Shown in pieces: positions 43,336 to 51,546 of a DNA stretch of 64,000 nt (position 1 is the stretch's first letter; every line of letters starts with the position of its first letter). The translations under genes and the position numbers were made by a program. The DNA comes from RCIO01 sp035555795 (GTDB lineage Bacteria; Pseudomonadota; Alphaproteobacteria; Rhizobiales; Rhizobiaceae): assembly GCA_035555795.1 (NCBI GenBank), contig DATMGE010000072.1, forward strand, positions 1-64,000, read 5' to 3'. The notes under the pieces are model-generated. The model saw only the letters and a list, made by a program, of their open reading frames with translations. It made no database searches and was not told where the DNA came from.

Positions 43336-43950
43336 ATGGGCGAGAGTGGGTTAACGGCTGGTGACTTTGGCGCAAGCGAGGAGCCCTTCGCGCTCTTCGC
43401 CGACTGGCTCGCGGATGCGACCGCGCATGAACCGAACGATCCCAGCGCGCTGGCGCTGGCGACGGTCGATGAAGAAGGCTTGCCGGATGTGCGGATGGTG
43501 CTGCTGAAGGGAGCCGATGAACGCGGTTTCGTCTTCTACACCAATTATGAAAGCAACAAGGGAAGGCAGATCCTCGCCAGCCGCAAGGCTGCTATGTGCT
43601 TCCACTGGAAGAGCCTGCGCCGGCAGGTGCGGCTGCGCGGAGATGTCGAGACCGTGTCCGATTCGGAAGCCGACGACTATTATGCCAGTCGCGCGCGCGG
43701 CAGCCGCATCGGCGCCTGGGCCTCGCAGCAGTCGCGGCCGATGGAAGGCATGTTCGCGCTGGAAAAGGCCGTCGCCGCCTATACGGTGAAATATGCCGTC
43801 GGCGAGATTCCGCGCCCGCCCTACTGGTCGGGATTCCGGCTGGTGCCGCGCATGATCGAGTTCTGGCACGACCGCCCCTTCCGCCTGCATGAACGGGTGC
43901 GCTTCGAGCGTGGCGAGGACGGCTGGCGCAAGGTGCGGCTCTATCCCTGA
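43336..43950 (+). CDS. pdxH: Pyridoxamine 5'-phosphate oxidase
   Basis: 204 residues from ATG 43336 (MGESGLTAGDF), which matches where relatives begin. ATGs at 43297 and 43327 are also in frame. FMN-binding blocks are VRMVLLKGADERGFVFYTNYESNKGRQI and FHWKSLRRQVRLRG. The C-terminal PPYWSGFRLVPRMIEFWHDRPFRLHERVRFER is typical. It oxidises pyridoxamine or pyridoxine phosphate to PLP. Confidence 0.95.
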   Translation: MGESGLTAGDFGASEEPFALFADWLADATAHEPNDPSALALATVDEEGLPDVRMVLLKGADERGFVFYTNYESNKGRQILASRKAAMCFHWKSLRRQVRLRGDVETVSDSEADDYYASRARGSRIGAWASQQSRPMEGMFALEKAVAAYTVKYAVGEIPRPPYWSGFRLVPRMIEFWHDRPFRLHERVRFERGEDGWRKVRLYP

Positions 43951-44055
43951 GGCAGGGTTGGGGATCGTCGTCGGGCCGTCATCATCATGTCGGCGGGGTG
44001 TCATGCCGGGTGGCTAGGGAGCCGGGGTTTCTCGAACCCATCAGAGGGCCCTACC

Positions 44056-45408
44056 ATGATCCGCTTCTTCCTCTCATCCGCCGCAGCCTTGGCGATGACC
44101 GCCGCCGCGCAGGCGGAACAGGTCTTTCCCGCCACGCTGGCCGGCCACGCTTTTCTCCCCGCCTTCACGCTTATTGCGCCGCCCGCCGATGCGCCGCGCG
44201 ATGCCTGGAGCTCGGGCAAATTCAACGGCCCGGCGCGCAACGACAAGCCGATGAGCGTGATGGGCGATGTCGGCGCGGCCTATGGCAGCCATCCGACCGG
44301 CATCTCGCTGCCCTTCCTCGGCCAGCCGGTGCAGGGCATGTCGGGCTTTGCCATGAACCGCGCGGCCGACGGCAGCGTCTTCACGCTCACCGATAACGGC
44401 TTCGGCTCCAAGGTGAACAGCCCCGACGCACTGCTCTTCTTCCACCGCATGAAGCCCGACTTCGAGACCGGCAAGGTGGAGCGCGTCGAGACCGTGTTCC
44501 TGCGCGATCCCGACGGCAAGGTGCCCTTCCGCATCGCCTATGAGGGCTCAGACAGCCGCTATCTCACGGGCGCGGATTTCGACCCCGAAAGCATCCAGTA
44601 CCTCAACGGCGAAATCTGGATCGGCGAGGAGTTCGGTCCCTATATCATCCGCGCCACCGAAGACGGCCGCGTGCTCTCCGTCCACCAGACCATGCTCGAT
44701 GGCCAGCCGCTGCGCGGGCCGGATACGCCCGGCGTCGTAGTGCCTGCCGTTGCCGGCAAGGATTTCCGCGTCCAGCGTTCCGGCGGCTATGAGGGCATGG
44801 CGCTGCAGCCGGGCACCAACCTGCTCTGGGGCATGCTGGAGAAGCCGCTGCTCGGCGAAGACGGCAAGCCGGAAGGTTCCTTCCTGCGCGTCATCACCTT
44901 CGACACCGGCAAGGGCGAGTGGACGGGTGACAGCTACCGCTTCCGCCTGGCAGAGGGCGCGACCGCCATCGGCGACTTCAACTTCATCGACGACACCCGC
45001 GCGCTGGTGATCGAGCGCGACAATGGCGAGGGCGACATCAGCCTGGAATGCAAGACCGACGACAAGTCGGCCTGCTATCCGCAGCCGGCCAAGGTGAAGA
45101 ACATCGTCCTGGTCGATACGGCGCAGGTCGACGGCGAGGGCTATATCCACCGCATCGGCAGCATCGACCTGCTCGATATCCAGGACCCGAACGAAAGGGC
45201 GATCCTGACCACGCAGGCCGCCCGCGACCTGTCGGGCAAGTTCACCTTCCCCTTCTTCACCATCGAGGACGTGATGCGCGTGGACGACACCCACATCATG
45301 GTCGCCAATGACAACAACCTGCCCTTCTCGGGCGGGCGCGAGATCGGCAAGGCGGCGAACAACGAGTTCATCCTGCTCGAAGTAGCGGATTTCCTCGCTG
45401 CGAAATAA
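44056..45408 (+). CDS. Secreted phytase-like esterase (PF13449 family)
   Basis: 450 residues from ATG 44056 with GAGGG seven nt upstream, and a signal peptide (FFLSSAAALAMTAAAQAE). Blocks such as GMSGFAMNRAADGSVFTLTDNGFGSK, DFDPESIQYLNGEIWIGEEFGPYIIR and GYEGMALQPGTNLLWGMLEKPL fit the esterase-like activity of phytase family, a secreted beta-propeller that may hydrolyse phosphoesters. A hairpin follows the stop. Confidence 0.88.
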   Translation: MIRFFLSSAAALAMTAAAQAEQVFPATLAGHAFLPAFTLIAPPADAPRDAWSSGKFNGPARNDKPMSVMGDVGAAYGSHPTGISLPFLGQPVQGMSGFAMNRAADGSVFTLTDNGFGSKVNSPDALLFFHRMKPDFETGKVERVETVFLRDPDGKVPFRIAYEGSDSRYLTGADFDPESIQYLNGEIWIGEEFGPYIIRATEDGRVLSVHQTMLDGQPLRGPDTPGVVVPAVAGKDFRVQRSGGYEGMALQPGTNLLWGMLEKPLLGEDGKPEGSFLRVITFDTGKGEWTGDSYRFRLAEGATAIGDFNFIDDTRALVIERDNGEGDISLECKTDDKSACYPQPAKVKNIVLVDTAQVDGEGYIHRIGSIDLLDIQDPNERAILTTQAARDLSGKFTFPFFTIEDVMRVDDTHIMVANDNNLPFSGGREIGKAANNEFILLEVADFLAAK

Positions 45409-45424
45409 GCGGATACAATAAGAG

Positions 45425-45452
45425 GAGCGGTGGGCAAGTCTGCCCGCCGCTC
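45425..45452. terminator. Hairpin between convergent genes
   Basis: GAGCGGTGGGCA (45425-45436) pairs with TGCCCGCCGCTC (45441-45452) around AGTC with a single G-T pair. It sits between the phytase-like gene and the end of the enoyl-CoA hydratase gene and could terminate both. The T-tract is weak. Confidence 0.5.
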
Positions 45453-46203
45453 AGGCTTTCTTGCGGCTCATGAAAGCCATGAAGGCGTTGCGCGCCTCGT
45501 CGGATTTCAGCCGGCCCATGAAGTGGTCGCCTTCCTCGCGGATGCGCGCCAGCAGCGCCTCGCGCGGGCCGAGAATGAGGTCGCGTGCGATCTTCAGCGC
45601 TTCGGGCGGCTTGGCCGCGATATTCTCCGCAGCCGCCAGCGCCGCAGCTTCCAGTTCGTCCTCACCCACGATCCTGTAGATCAGCCCCGCCGCCAGTGCG
45701 CGTTCAGCTGAAAAGCCCTCACCAAGCGCCAGCATGGCAAAGGCCTGCTGGCGGCCCATCAACACAGGTGCAAGCAGGGTCGAACCGGCTTCCGGCGTGA
45801 TGCCGAGATCGATGAAGGGCGTGCGGAACTCGGTGCGCGGCGTCACGAAGGTGAGGTCACAGTGGAAATGCATCGTCGCGCCGATGCCCACCGCGATGCC
45901 GTCGGCAGCCGAGACGATCGGCTTCTGCGAATTGGCAAGCGCATAGAGGAAATCGAAGACGTCGTCGCCCGACAGGTTGCCGGAAGCGAGCGCGATGAAA
46001 TCCGCCATGTCGTTGCCGGCCGAGAAGGCGCCCGGCTGGCCGAGGAAGAGATGGCAGCGAATGGCCGGATCGGCATCGCCGTCGCGCAGCGCCTTTGCCA
46101 TCGCCTCATACATTGCGCGCGTCAGGGCATTTTTCTTCTCCGGCCTGTTCATCCGGACGATCTGCACCGCGCCGTCGCGCGTGACGATGACATTGTCGGT
46201 CAT
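45451..46203 (-). CDS. Enoyl-CoA hydratase/isomerase family protein
   Basis: 250 residues from ATG 46203, preceded by GGGGGAGAA. The crotonase fold shows MNRPEKKNALTRAMYEAM, the oxyanion-hole segment GAFSAGNDMADF near residue 65 and GIGATMHFHCDLTFVTPRTEF with FIDLGITPEAGSTLL. It hydrates or isomerises enoyl-CoA in fatty acid breakdown. It lies 10 nt downstream of the broken acyl-CoA dehydrogenase, so the pair formed a beta-oxidation unit. Confidence 0.9.
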   Translation of the reverse strand: MTDNVIVTRDGAVQIVRMNRPEKKNALTRAMYEAMAKALRDGDADPAIRCHLFLGQPGAFSAGNDMADFIALASGNLSGDDVFDFLYALANSQKPIVSAADGIAVGIGATMHFHCDLTFVTPRTEFRTPFIDLGITPEAGSTLLAPVLMGRQQAFAMLALGEGFSAERALAAGLIYRIVGEDELEAAALAAAENIAAKPPEALKIARDLILGPREALLARIREEGDHFMGRLKSDEARNAFMAFMSRKKA

Positions 46204-46213
46204 GGTTCTCCCC

Positions 46214-47681
46214 CTATTCGACATCCGCAAGCGCGAGGCTCTCGCCGCCCTCGATCACCGTATCGCGCAGCGCCGTGCATTCCGGCAGCAGGTTGGCGGC
46301 GTGGAAACGGCAGAGCGCGATGCGTTCCTGCTCGCCTCCCGCAACCGCAGAGCGCGCCAGATAGGCACCGCCAGCGGCCAGCCCGAACAGGCGCAGATAG
46401 GGCGTTGCACCCGCCAGCGCATCCGTCATCTTGCCGGCGGTCAGCAATCCCTGAAGGTGCCGCGTGGCGTCGGCCAGCGCATCAAGCGCTGTATCGAGCC
46501 GCGCCGCCGAATTGCCGAGGCCCGGCAGGTTGGAATTGCGCAGGCGTTCCACATCAGCGCGCAACTCGCCGATATAGGAATGCACATGCGCCCCGCCGTC
46601 CAGCGGCAGCTTGCGCGTCACGAGGTCGATCGCCTGGATGCCGTTGGTGCCTTCGTAGATCGGTGCGATGCGTGCGTCGCGCAGATAGGTGGCGGCACCC
46701 GTCTCCTCGATGAAGCCCATGCCACCATGCACCTGCACGCCGAGTGAGGCGACCTCGACGCCGATATCGGTGGAGAAAGCCTTGGCGACGGGCGTGAGCA
46801 GGTTGGCCCGGTCCTGCCAGTGCTGCGCCGCGTCGCCGTCGCTCACGCGCGCCATGTCCATAGCATGCGCGCAGGAATAGGCGATGGCGCGCGCGGAGCG
46901 GGTCAGCGCCTTCATGGTGAGCAGCTTGCGCCGCACGTCGGGATGCATGACGATCGGCGCCATGCCCTCGCCGGTCCAGCCTTCCGCCTTGCCCTGGCGG
47001 CGCTCCTGCGCATAGGCGAGCGCCTTCTGGCGCGCAGCTTCGGCCACGGCGCACCAGATGCACGATATTATCGGTGAAATCGTGCTCGCCATAAGTGATG
47101 AAAATCTTCTGGCCGAAGATGCTGTAGGTGCCGTCATCCGCCCGCTCGGCGCGCGTGCGCAGCACGCCGAGGTCGGAGCCCGCATGCGGCTCCGTCAGGT
47201 TCATCGTCGCCATCCATTCGCCGCTGACCAGCTTGTCGAGATAGGTCGCGCGCAGTTCCTCGCTGGCATGCTTTTCCAGCGCGTCGATGGCGCCCATGGT
47301 CAGCGTCGGGCCGATAGCAAAGGCCATGGAGCCGCTGTTCCACATTTCCAGCGCAGCCACGTTGAGCATGATCGGCAGGCCTTGCCCGCCATTTTCGGCA
47401 GGCGCGGCGAGCGCGTTCCAGCCGCCCTCGCGCCAGCGCCGGTAGAGGTCGGCCCAGCCGGGCGGCGTGGTCACGGTGCCGTCTTTGAAGATCGCGCCTG
47501 TCTCGTCGCCGATGCGGTGTAGCGGGGCGATCTCATCGCTAGCGAAGCGGCCCGCTTCCGCGAGAATCGCATCGACGAGGTCATCCGAAAGATCGGGAAA
47601 ATGCGCCGCTGCGATGGCGTCGGAGAGACCGGCCACCTGCTTGAGCGTGAAGGCGATCTCGCTGACGGGCGCGCGATACAT
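46214..47681 (-). pseudogene. Acyl-CoA dehydrogenase, internal deletion with frame change
   Basis: The N-terminal part (from MYRAPVSEIAFTLKQVAGLSD, ATG 47681, GGAGGAAC upstream) runs in one frame to NIVHLV at 47052-47069 and includes MNLTEPHAGSDLG. The family then continues only in another frame from AVAEAARQKALAYAQERRQG at about 47050, to the C-terminal extension and stop at 46214 (VQVHGGMGFIEETGAA, YEGTNGIQAIDL). About 95-100 residues normally present between these blocks are absent. An internal deletion of about 290 bp therefore joined two frames. The product is very likely non-functional. Intact relatives are around 590 residues. Confidence 0.88.
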
Positions 47682-47759
47682 GGGTTCCTCCGGGGCATGT
47701 GCCGCGGAGCGTCGGCGCGCGGACACGTCATTTCCTCGACTGGAATTGCTAGGAAGAAA

Positions 47760-47773
47760 TGACGTTTACGTCA
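47760..47773 (-). promoter_or_regulatory. Palindrome TGACGT-TT-ACGTCA upstream of the acyl-CoA dehydrogenase unit
   Basis: TGACGT and ACGTCA flank two bases, 79 nt upstream of ATG 47681. On the minus strand it overlaps a possible -35 (TTGACG) with TAGCAA 17 nt further on. The pattern resembles MerR-family LiuR-type sites that control acyl-CoA and branched-chain catabolic genes, recalled from family knowledge. Confidence 0.45.
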
Positions 47774-47792
47774 ACTGCGGATAAGCGACTCC

Positions 47793-49070
47793 TCAGGCCC
47801 TTTCGCGGGCAATGGCGCGCCAGCCGATGTCGCGGCGGCAGAAGCCGCCCGGCCAGTCGATCCGGTCGACCGCTTCATAGGCACGCTGGGCGGCCTCCGA
47901 CACGCTGCCGCCCGTGGCGGTGACGTTGAGCACGCGGCCACCCTTGGCGACCAGCGTTTCGCCCTGCTTCGCCGTGCCGGCATGGAAGATTTTCACATTG
48001 GCCGCGTCAGAGAGTTCGGCCACGCCACGGATCGGCGTGCCCGTCTCCGGACTGGCCGGATAACCCTTCGCCGCCATCACCACCGTCAGCGCGGCCTCGT
48101 CGCGCCAGCGCACCGACATATGCGAAAGCTGGCCGTCGGCCGCAGCATCGAGCAGCGTCAGCAGGTCGTCCTTGAGGCGCATCATCAGAACCTGGCATTC
48201 AGGGTCGCCGAAGCGCGTATTGTATTCGATGAGCTGCGGCCCCTTCTCCGTGATCATCAGGCCGGCGAACAGCACGCCCGAGAAGGGCGCGCCGATCTCG
48301 GCCATGCCGCGCATGGTCGGCGCGACGATCCTTTCCATGATCTGCTCCGCGAGCTCCGGCGTGACGACCGGCGCCGGCGAATAGGCGCCCATGCCGCCGG
48401 TATTGGGACCGGTATCGCCGTCGCCGACGCGCTTGTGGTCCTGCGCCGAGCCGAAGGGCAGGGCGGTCGTGCCATCGCAGAGGCAGAAGAAGCTCACTTC
48501 CTCGCCCTCGAGGAACTCTTCCACCACCACCTCGGCCCCCGCGCCGCCGAATGCGCCGTCGAAACAGGCGTCGATGGCGTCGAGCGCCTCGTCCGTCGTC
48601 ATCGCAACGGTGACGCCCTTGCCGGCGGCCAGCCCATCGGCCTTCACGACGATGGGAGCGCCCATCCGCCGCACATAATCCTTTGCCGCCGCCGCATCGG
48701 TGAAGCGCTCATAGGCACCGGTCGGGATGTCGAACCGCGCGCAAAGATCCTTGGTGAAACCCTTGGAGCCCTCCAGCCGCGCCGCCGACGCCGAAGGGCC
48801 GAACACCTTGATGCCGGCCGCGCGCAGCACGTCTGCCAGGCCGGCGACAAGCGGCGCTTCGGGCCCTACGACGACGAGGTCGATCGCCATCATGCGGCAG
48901 AAGGCGGTGACCGAAGGGTGGTCATCGAGATCGAGCGTGACGCATTCGGCATGTTGGGCAATGCCGGGATTGCCCGGCGCGGCGAACAGCTTCGTCAGCA
49001 TCGGCGACGCCGCCAGCTTCCACGCCAGCGCATGTTCACGGCCGCCGGAACCGATTAAAAGGACATTCAT
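47793..49070 (-). CDS. purD: Phosphoribosylamine-glycine ligase
   Basis: 425 residues from MNVLLIGSGGREHALAWKLA (ATG 49070, GAGG upstream). ATP-grasp blocks include VVKADGLAAGKGVTV, QDHKRVGDGDTGPNTGGMGAYSP and EYNTRFGDPECQ. It makes glycinamide ribonucleotide in purine synthesis. The upstream frame to 49124 lacks similarity. Confidence 0.97.
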   Translation of the reverse strand: MNVLLIGSGGREHALAWKLAASPMLTKLFAAPGNPGIAQHAECVTLDLDDHPSVTAFCRMMAIDLVVVGPEAPLVAGLADVLRAAGIKVFGPSASAARLEGSKGFTKDLCARFDIPTGAYERFTDAAAAKDYVRRMGAPIVVKADGLAAGKGVTVAMTTDEALDAIDACFDGAFGGAGAEVVVEEFLEGEEVSFFCLCDGTTALPFGSAQDHKRVGDGDTGPNTGGMGAYSPAPVVTPELAEQIMERIVAPTMRGMAEIGAPFSGVLFAGLMITEKGPQLIEYNTRFGDPECQVLMMRLKDDLLTLLDAAADGQLSHMSVRWRDEAALTVVMAAKGYPASPETGTPIRGVAELSDAANVKIFHAGTAKQGETLVAKGGRVLNVTATGGSVSEAAQRAYEAVDRIDWPGGFCRRDIGWRAIARERA

Positions 49071-49133
49071 GCGCGCCTCGTCGTTAAGCGCTGTCTGGCT
49101 ATTGGCCATCGTTCGGCGGGTCAAGAGGCGGGG

Positions 49134-49406
49134 TCAGCGTCCGTAGTGGAAACGGCAGGCGGCAATCTCCAGCGCCTGCGCCTCGCCTTTACCGGTGACG
49201 CGATAGATCAGGCGGTGCTCTCTGTCGATGCGGCGTGACCACCAGCCAGCCATCTCGTTGCGCAGTGGCTCCGGCTTGCCCAGCCCCTGGAAGGGGCTGC
49301 GGCGCGTATCCTTGATGAGAACGTTGATCTTTTGGATGAAGTCGCTGTCGTGCTCCTGCCAATACAGGTAGTCGTCCCAGCCCTGCTCCGTCCATTGGAG
49401 CTTCAC
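49134..49406 (-). CDS. yoeB: Txe/YoeB-family toxin
   Basis: 90 residues from GTG 49406, overlapping the antitoxin stop by 4 nt (GTGA). It shows WTEQGWDDYLYWQEHDSDFIQKINVLIKD, GLGKPEPLRNEMAGWWSRRIDREHRLIYRV and the C-terminal CRFHYGR, with the catalytic Glu, Arg and His of the YoeB microbial RNase fold. It cleaves mRNA on the ribosome when free of its antitoxin. Confidence 0.94.
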   Translation of the reverse strand: MKLQWTEQGWDDYLYWQEHDSDFIQKINVLIKDTRRSPFQGLGKPEPLRNEMAGWWSRRIDREHRLIYRVTGKGEAQALEIAACRFHYGR

Positions 49407-49657
49407 GGTTCGATCAGTTCGCGCTCGGTCAGGCGGCCGGCATCGGCCTCGGCGATCGACTTCCGCAACCGTTCCGCATTGGCTGGCGAGCTCAGCAGGT
49501 GCAGCGTCTCCTCCATGCCCTCCCATTCGGAAAGCGGCATGACGACCAGCGGCTCGCGGTTGCGGCGGGTGACGATCAGCTTGTCGCGGTCCGACAGGAC
49601 GCGGTCGAAGAAGCCGGCCATGTTGGCGCGCAGCTCCGTCAGGTTCGCAATGATCAT
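49403..49657 (-). CDS. yefM: YefM/Phd-family antitoxin
   Basis: 84 residues from ATG 49657, with GGAGG five nt upstream. The N-terminal Phd/YefM DNA-binding fold is seen as ELRANMAGFFDRVLSDRDKLIVTRRNREPLVVMPLSEWEGMEETLHLLSSPANAERL. The C terminus (SIAEADAGRLTERELIEP) would neutralise the toxin. A matching operator lies upstream. Confidence 0.94.
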   Translation of the reverse strand: MIIANLTELRANMAGFFDRVLSDRDKLIVTRRNREPLVVMPLSEWEGMEETLHLLSSPANAERLRKSIAEADAGRLTERELIEP

Positions 49658-49677
49658 CACGGCCTCCATTCTTTCGA

Positions 49678-49695
49678 TGTACATATAGAGGTACA
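49678..49695 (-). promoter_or_regulatory. YefM-type operator (TGTACA pair)
   Basis: TGTACA at 49678-49683 and the variant GGTACA at 49690-49695 lie exactly 12 nt apart centre to centre, just upstream of the antitoxin start. YefM is known to bind TGTACA-core repeats with this 12-bp spacing to autoregulate the pair. Confidence 0.7.
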
Positions 49696-49751
49696 GATGG
49701 CGTGGCACAATGCGCCTTGACGCCTGCCGCGCCGCCTGCCACTCCGCTGGC

Positions 49752-50735
49752 ATGGACGATATCCAGACAAGGGGCAATCAGGGCCGCGTCGCCGATGCGC
49801 CGTCGCGGCATTGGGTCTATCGCGCCCTGCCGCGCTGGCTGTGGCCCTATGCGCAGCTGGCTCGCTGGGACCGACCGATCGGCTGGTGGCTCCTGATGTG
49901 GCCGTGCTGGTGGTCGGCGGCCATGGCTGCGGCTGCGGGTGCGCAAGCCGGGGCGCAGCTCGCCGACGTATTGCCCTCGCCGTGGCATCTCCTGCTGCTC
50001 ATGGTCGGCGCGATCGCCATGCGCGGCGCGGGCTGCACCTATAACGACCTCGTGGACGAGGGCATCGATGCGCAGGTGGCGCGCACGCGCTCGCGGCCGC
50101 TGCCTTCCGGGCAGGTCACGCGCCGGCAGGCATGGGCCTTCCTTTTGCTGCAATGCCTCGTCGGCCTCGTCGTGCTCTTGCAGTTCAACTGGTTCGCGGT
50201 GGCGGTGGGCTTCGCCTCGATCCTCACCGTCGCCATCTATCCCTTCATGAAGCGCGTGACCGACTGGCCGCAGCTCTTCCTCGGCTTCGCCTTCTCATGG
50301 GGCGCGCTGATGGGCTGGGCGGCACATTTCGGCAATCTGACGCTGGCGCCGGTTCTGCTCTATTTCGGCTCGATCCTGTGGGTGATCGGCTACGACACGC
50401 TCTATGCCCATCAGGACAAGGAAGACGATGCGCTGGTGGGCGTGCGCTCGACGGCGCGGCTGTTCGGCGCGCGCACGAAACAGGCGCTGGTGGTGCTCTA
50501 CAGCCTGGCGCTGCTGTTTTTCGTCGTCGCCTTCGCCAATGCGGCCGTGCCGATGCCGGCGCTGGCGGGTCTGGTGGCGGCCGCAGCGCATATGGCGCGA
50601 CAGATCCGGGTTCTCGATATCGACGACCCCGATCAGTGCCTGAAGCTCTTCAAATCGAACTCGACCGTCGGCTGGCTGATCTTCCTCGGCCTGCTGGGCG
50701 GTGGCGTCTGGGCCGTGATCAGCCCGAACTTCTGA
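49752..50735 (+). CDS. ubiA: 4-hydroxybenzoate polyprenyltransferase
   Basis: 327 residues from MDDIQTRGNQGRV. Nine or so hydrophobic helices carry the two aspartate motifs, AGCTYNDLVDEGIDAQVARTRSRPLPSG (near residue 100) and DTLYAHQDKEDDALVGVRSTA (near 215). It attaches the polyprenyl chain to 4-hydroxybenzoate in ubiquinone synthesis at the membrane. The ORF could start upstream at 49710, inside the yefM promoter region, so 49752 is preferred. Confidence 0.95.
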   Translation: MDDIQTRGNQGRVADAPSRHWVYRALPRWLWPYAQLARWDRPIGWWLLMWPCWWSAAMAAAAGAQAGAQLADVLPSPWHLLLLMVGAIAMRGAGCTYNDLVDEGIDAQVARTRSRPLPSGQVTRRQAWAFLLLQCLVGLVVLLQFNWFAVAVGFASILTVAIYPFMKRVTDWPQLFLGFAFSWGALMGWAAHFGNLTLAPVLLYFGSILWVIGYDTLYAHQDKEDDALVGVRSTARLFGARTKQALVVLYSLALLFFVVAFANAAVPMPALAGLVAAAAHMARQIRVLDIDDPDQCLKLFKSNSTVGWLIFLGLLGGGVWAVISPNF

Positions 50736-50770
50736 GAGCGCCGCAGTGGCGCTCCACATCCTTGCTTACG

Positions 50771-50819
50771 CAAATTCCGGACGCAAAACCGCTGCGCACT
50801 TTTGCTGGATTTGCTCTAG
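50771..50819. repeat. Palindromic repeat, second copy of the 18.6 kb family
   Basis: CAAATTCCGGACGCAAAA...CCGCTGCGCACTTTTGCTGGATTTGCTCTAG shares the core CCGCTGCGCACTTTTGCTGGA with 18604-18642. The left arm has diverged. Its CTAG end contains the stop codon of the DUF6101 gene. Confidence 0.75.
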
Positions 50820-51379
50820 CCCCGCGCGATGATCTCCTCGCCGCCGACCTGAAGGCGCAGGCCGAGATTGCCGCTCTTGCGGCGGGCGAGGAAGCGCGGC
50901 CGGCGCGTGGTGGATATGCGGCCCTTGCGGCGGGGCGAGGGCGGGCCGACGCGGACATTGCCGATGGATTCCTCCAGCGTGCGCGCGACCCCGTCGGCTT
51001 CCACCAGCATCATCGGCAGCCGATAGGCTTCCGACCAGGCGCGCCAGTCGGCGGCGATGTCCTCCAGATTGTCGGCCACCAGCAGCGGCACCGAAAGCAT
51101 CGGGTCGTTGTGCAGCAGTTCGAGCGTCACCGTGACCTGGCCGTCGCCATCCTCCATGGCGCGGGCCGCCACGCCACGGAACGACTGTGCCGGCAGCACG
51201 ATGGTGACGGGAATGCGGGACTTTTCCAGCATGCGCATGACGACGGCGCCGCGCTGGTCGACCGTGAAGCTGGCATCGCCATAAGCGTCGGATGTCGCGT
51301 AGCTCACGACTTGCGGCAAGCGGAAAGGGTCGAGCCGCATATTGCTGCCCGCCCAGACTGGCTTCAGTCCGGTGTTCAT
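50816..51379 (-). CDS. DUF6101 family protein
   Basis: 187 residues. It has an acidic, beta-rich N-terminal domain (FTVDQRGAVVMRMLEKSRIPVTIVLPAQSFRGVAARAME) and a strongly basic C-terminal stretch (PPSPRRKGRISTTRRPRFLARRKSG). It resembles the DUF6101 family known from Hyphomicrobiales, function unknown. AGGAAGG lies just upstream of ATG 51379, and two hairpins occupy its leader. Confidence 0.75.
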   Translation of the reverse strand: MNTGLKPVWAGSNMRLDPFRLPQVVSYATSDAYGDASFTVDQRGAVVMRMLEKSRIPVTIVLPAQSFRGVAARAMEDGDGQVTVTLELLHNDPMLSVPLLVADNLEDIAADWRAWSEAYRLPMMLVEADGVARTLEESIGNVRVGPPSPRRKGRISTTRRPRFLARRKSGNLGLRLQVGGEEIIARG

Positions 51380-51404
51380 GTCTGTCTGCCTTCCTGTCTC
51401 TCCT

Positions 51405-51444
51405 GAGAGCCGCTTTGCGGTTCTCGCGGGCGGGTTTTCCCGCC
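51405..51444 (-). promoter_or_regulatory. Two stem-loops in the 5' leader of the DUF6101 gene
   Basis: GAGAGCCGC-TTT-GCGGTTCTC (51405-51425) and GGCGGG-TTTT-CCCGCC (51429-51444) form adjacent short stems, about 26 nt upstream of the start. They could form a leader regulatory structure. No known riboswitch class was recognised. Confidence 0.45.
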
Positions 51445-51546
51445 TCGTTGAAGGGCAGACTAGCCGCGGGTTCTTACCTCCCGGCTTAGAAAATCGGTTA
51501 AAATTTTCGCATATTAGAGCCTGCTAAGCTCTTCGGCGGATATGGT

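Noticed and set aside
49134..50153. Long open frame extending the YoeB toxin
   Set aside because: The toxin homology is confined to the last 90 residues. The rest overlaps yefM and ubiA in other frames.
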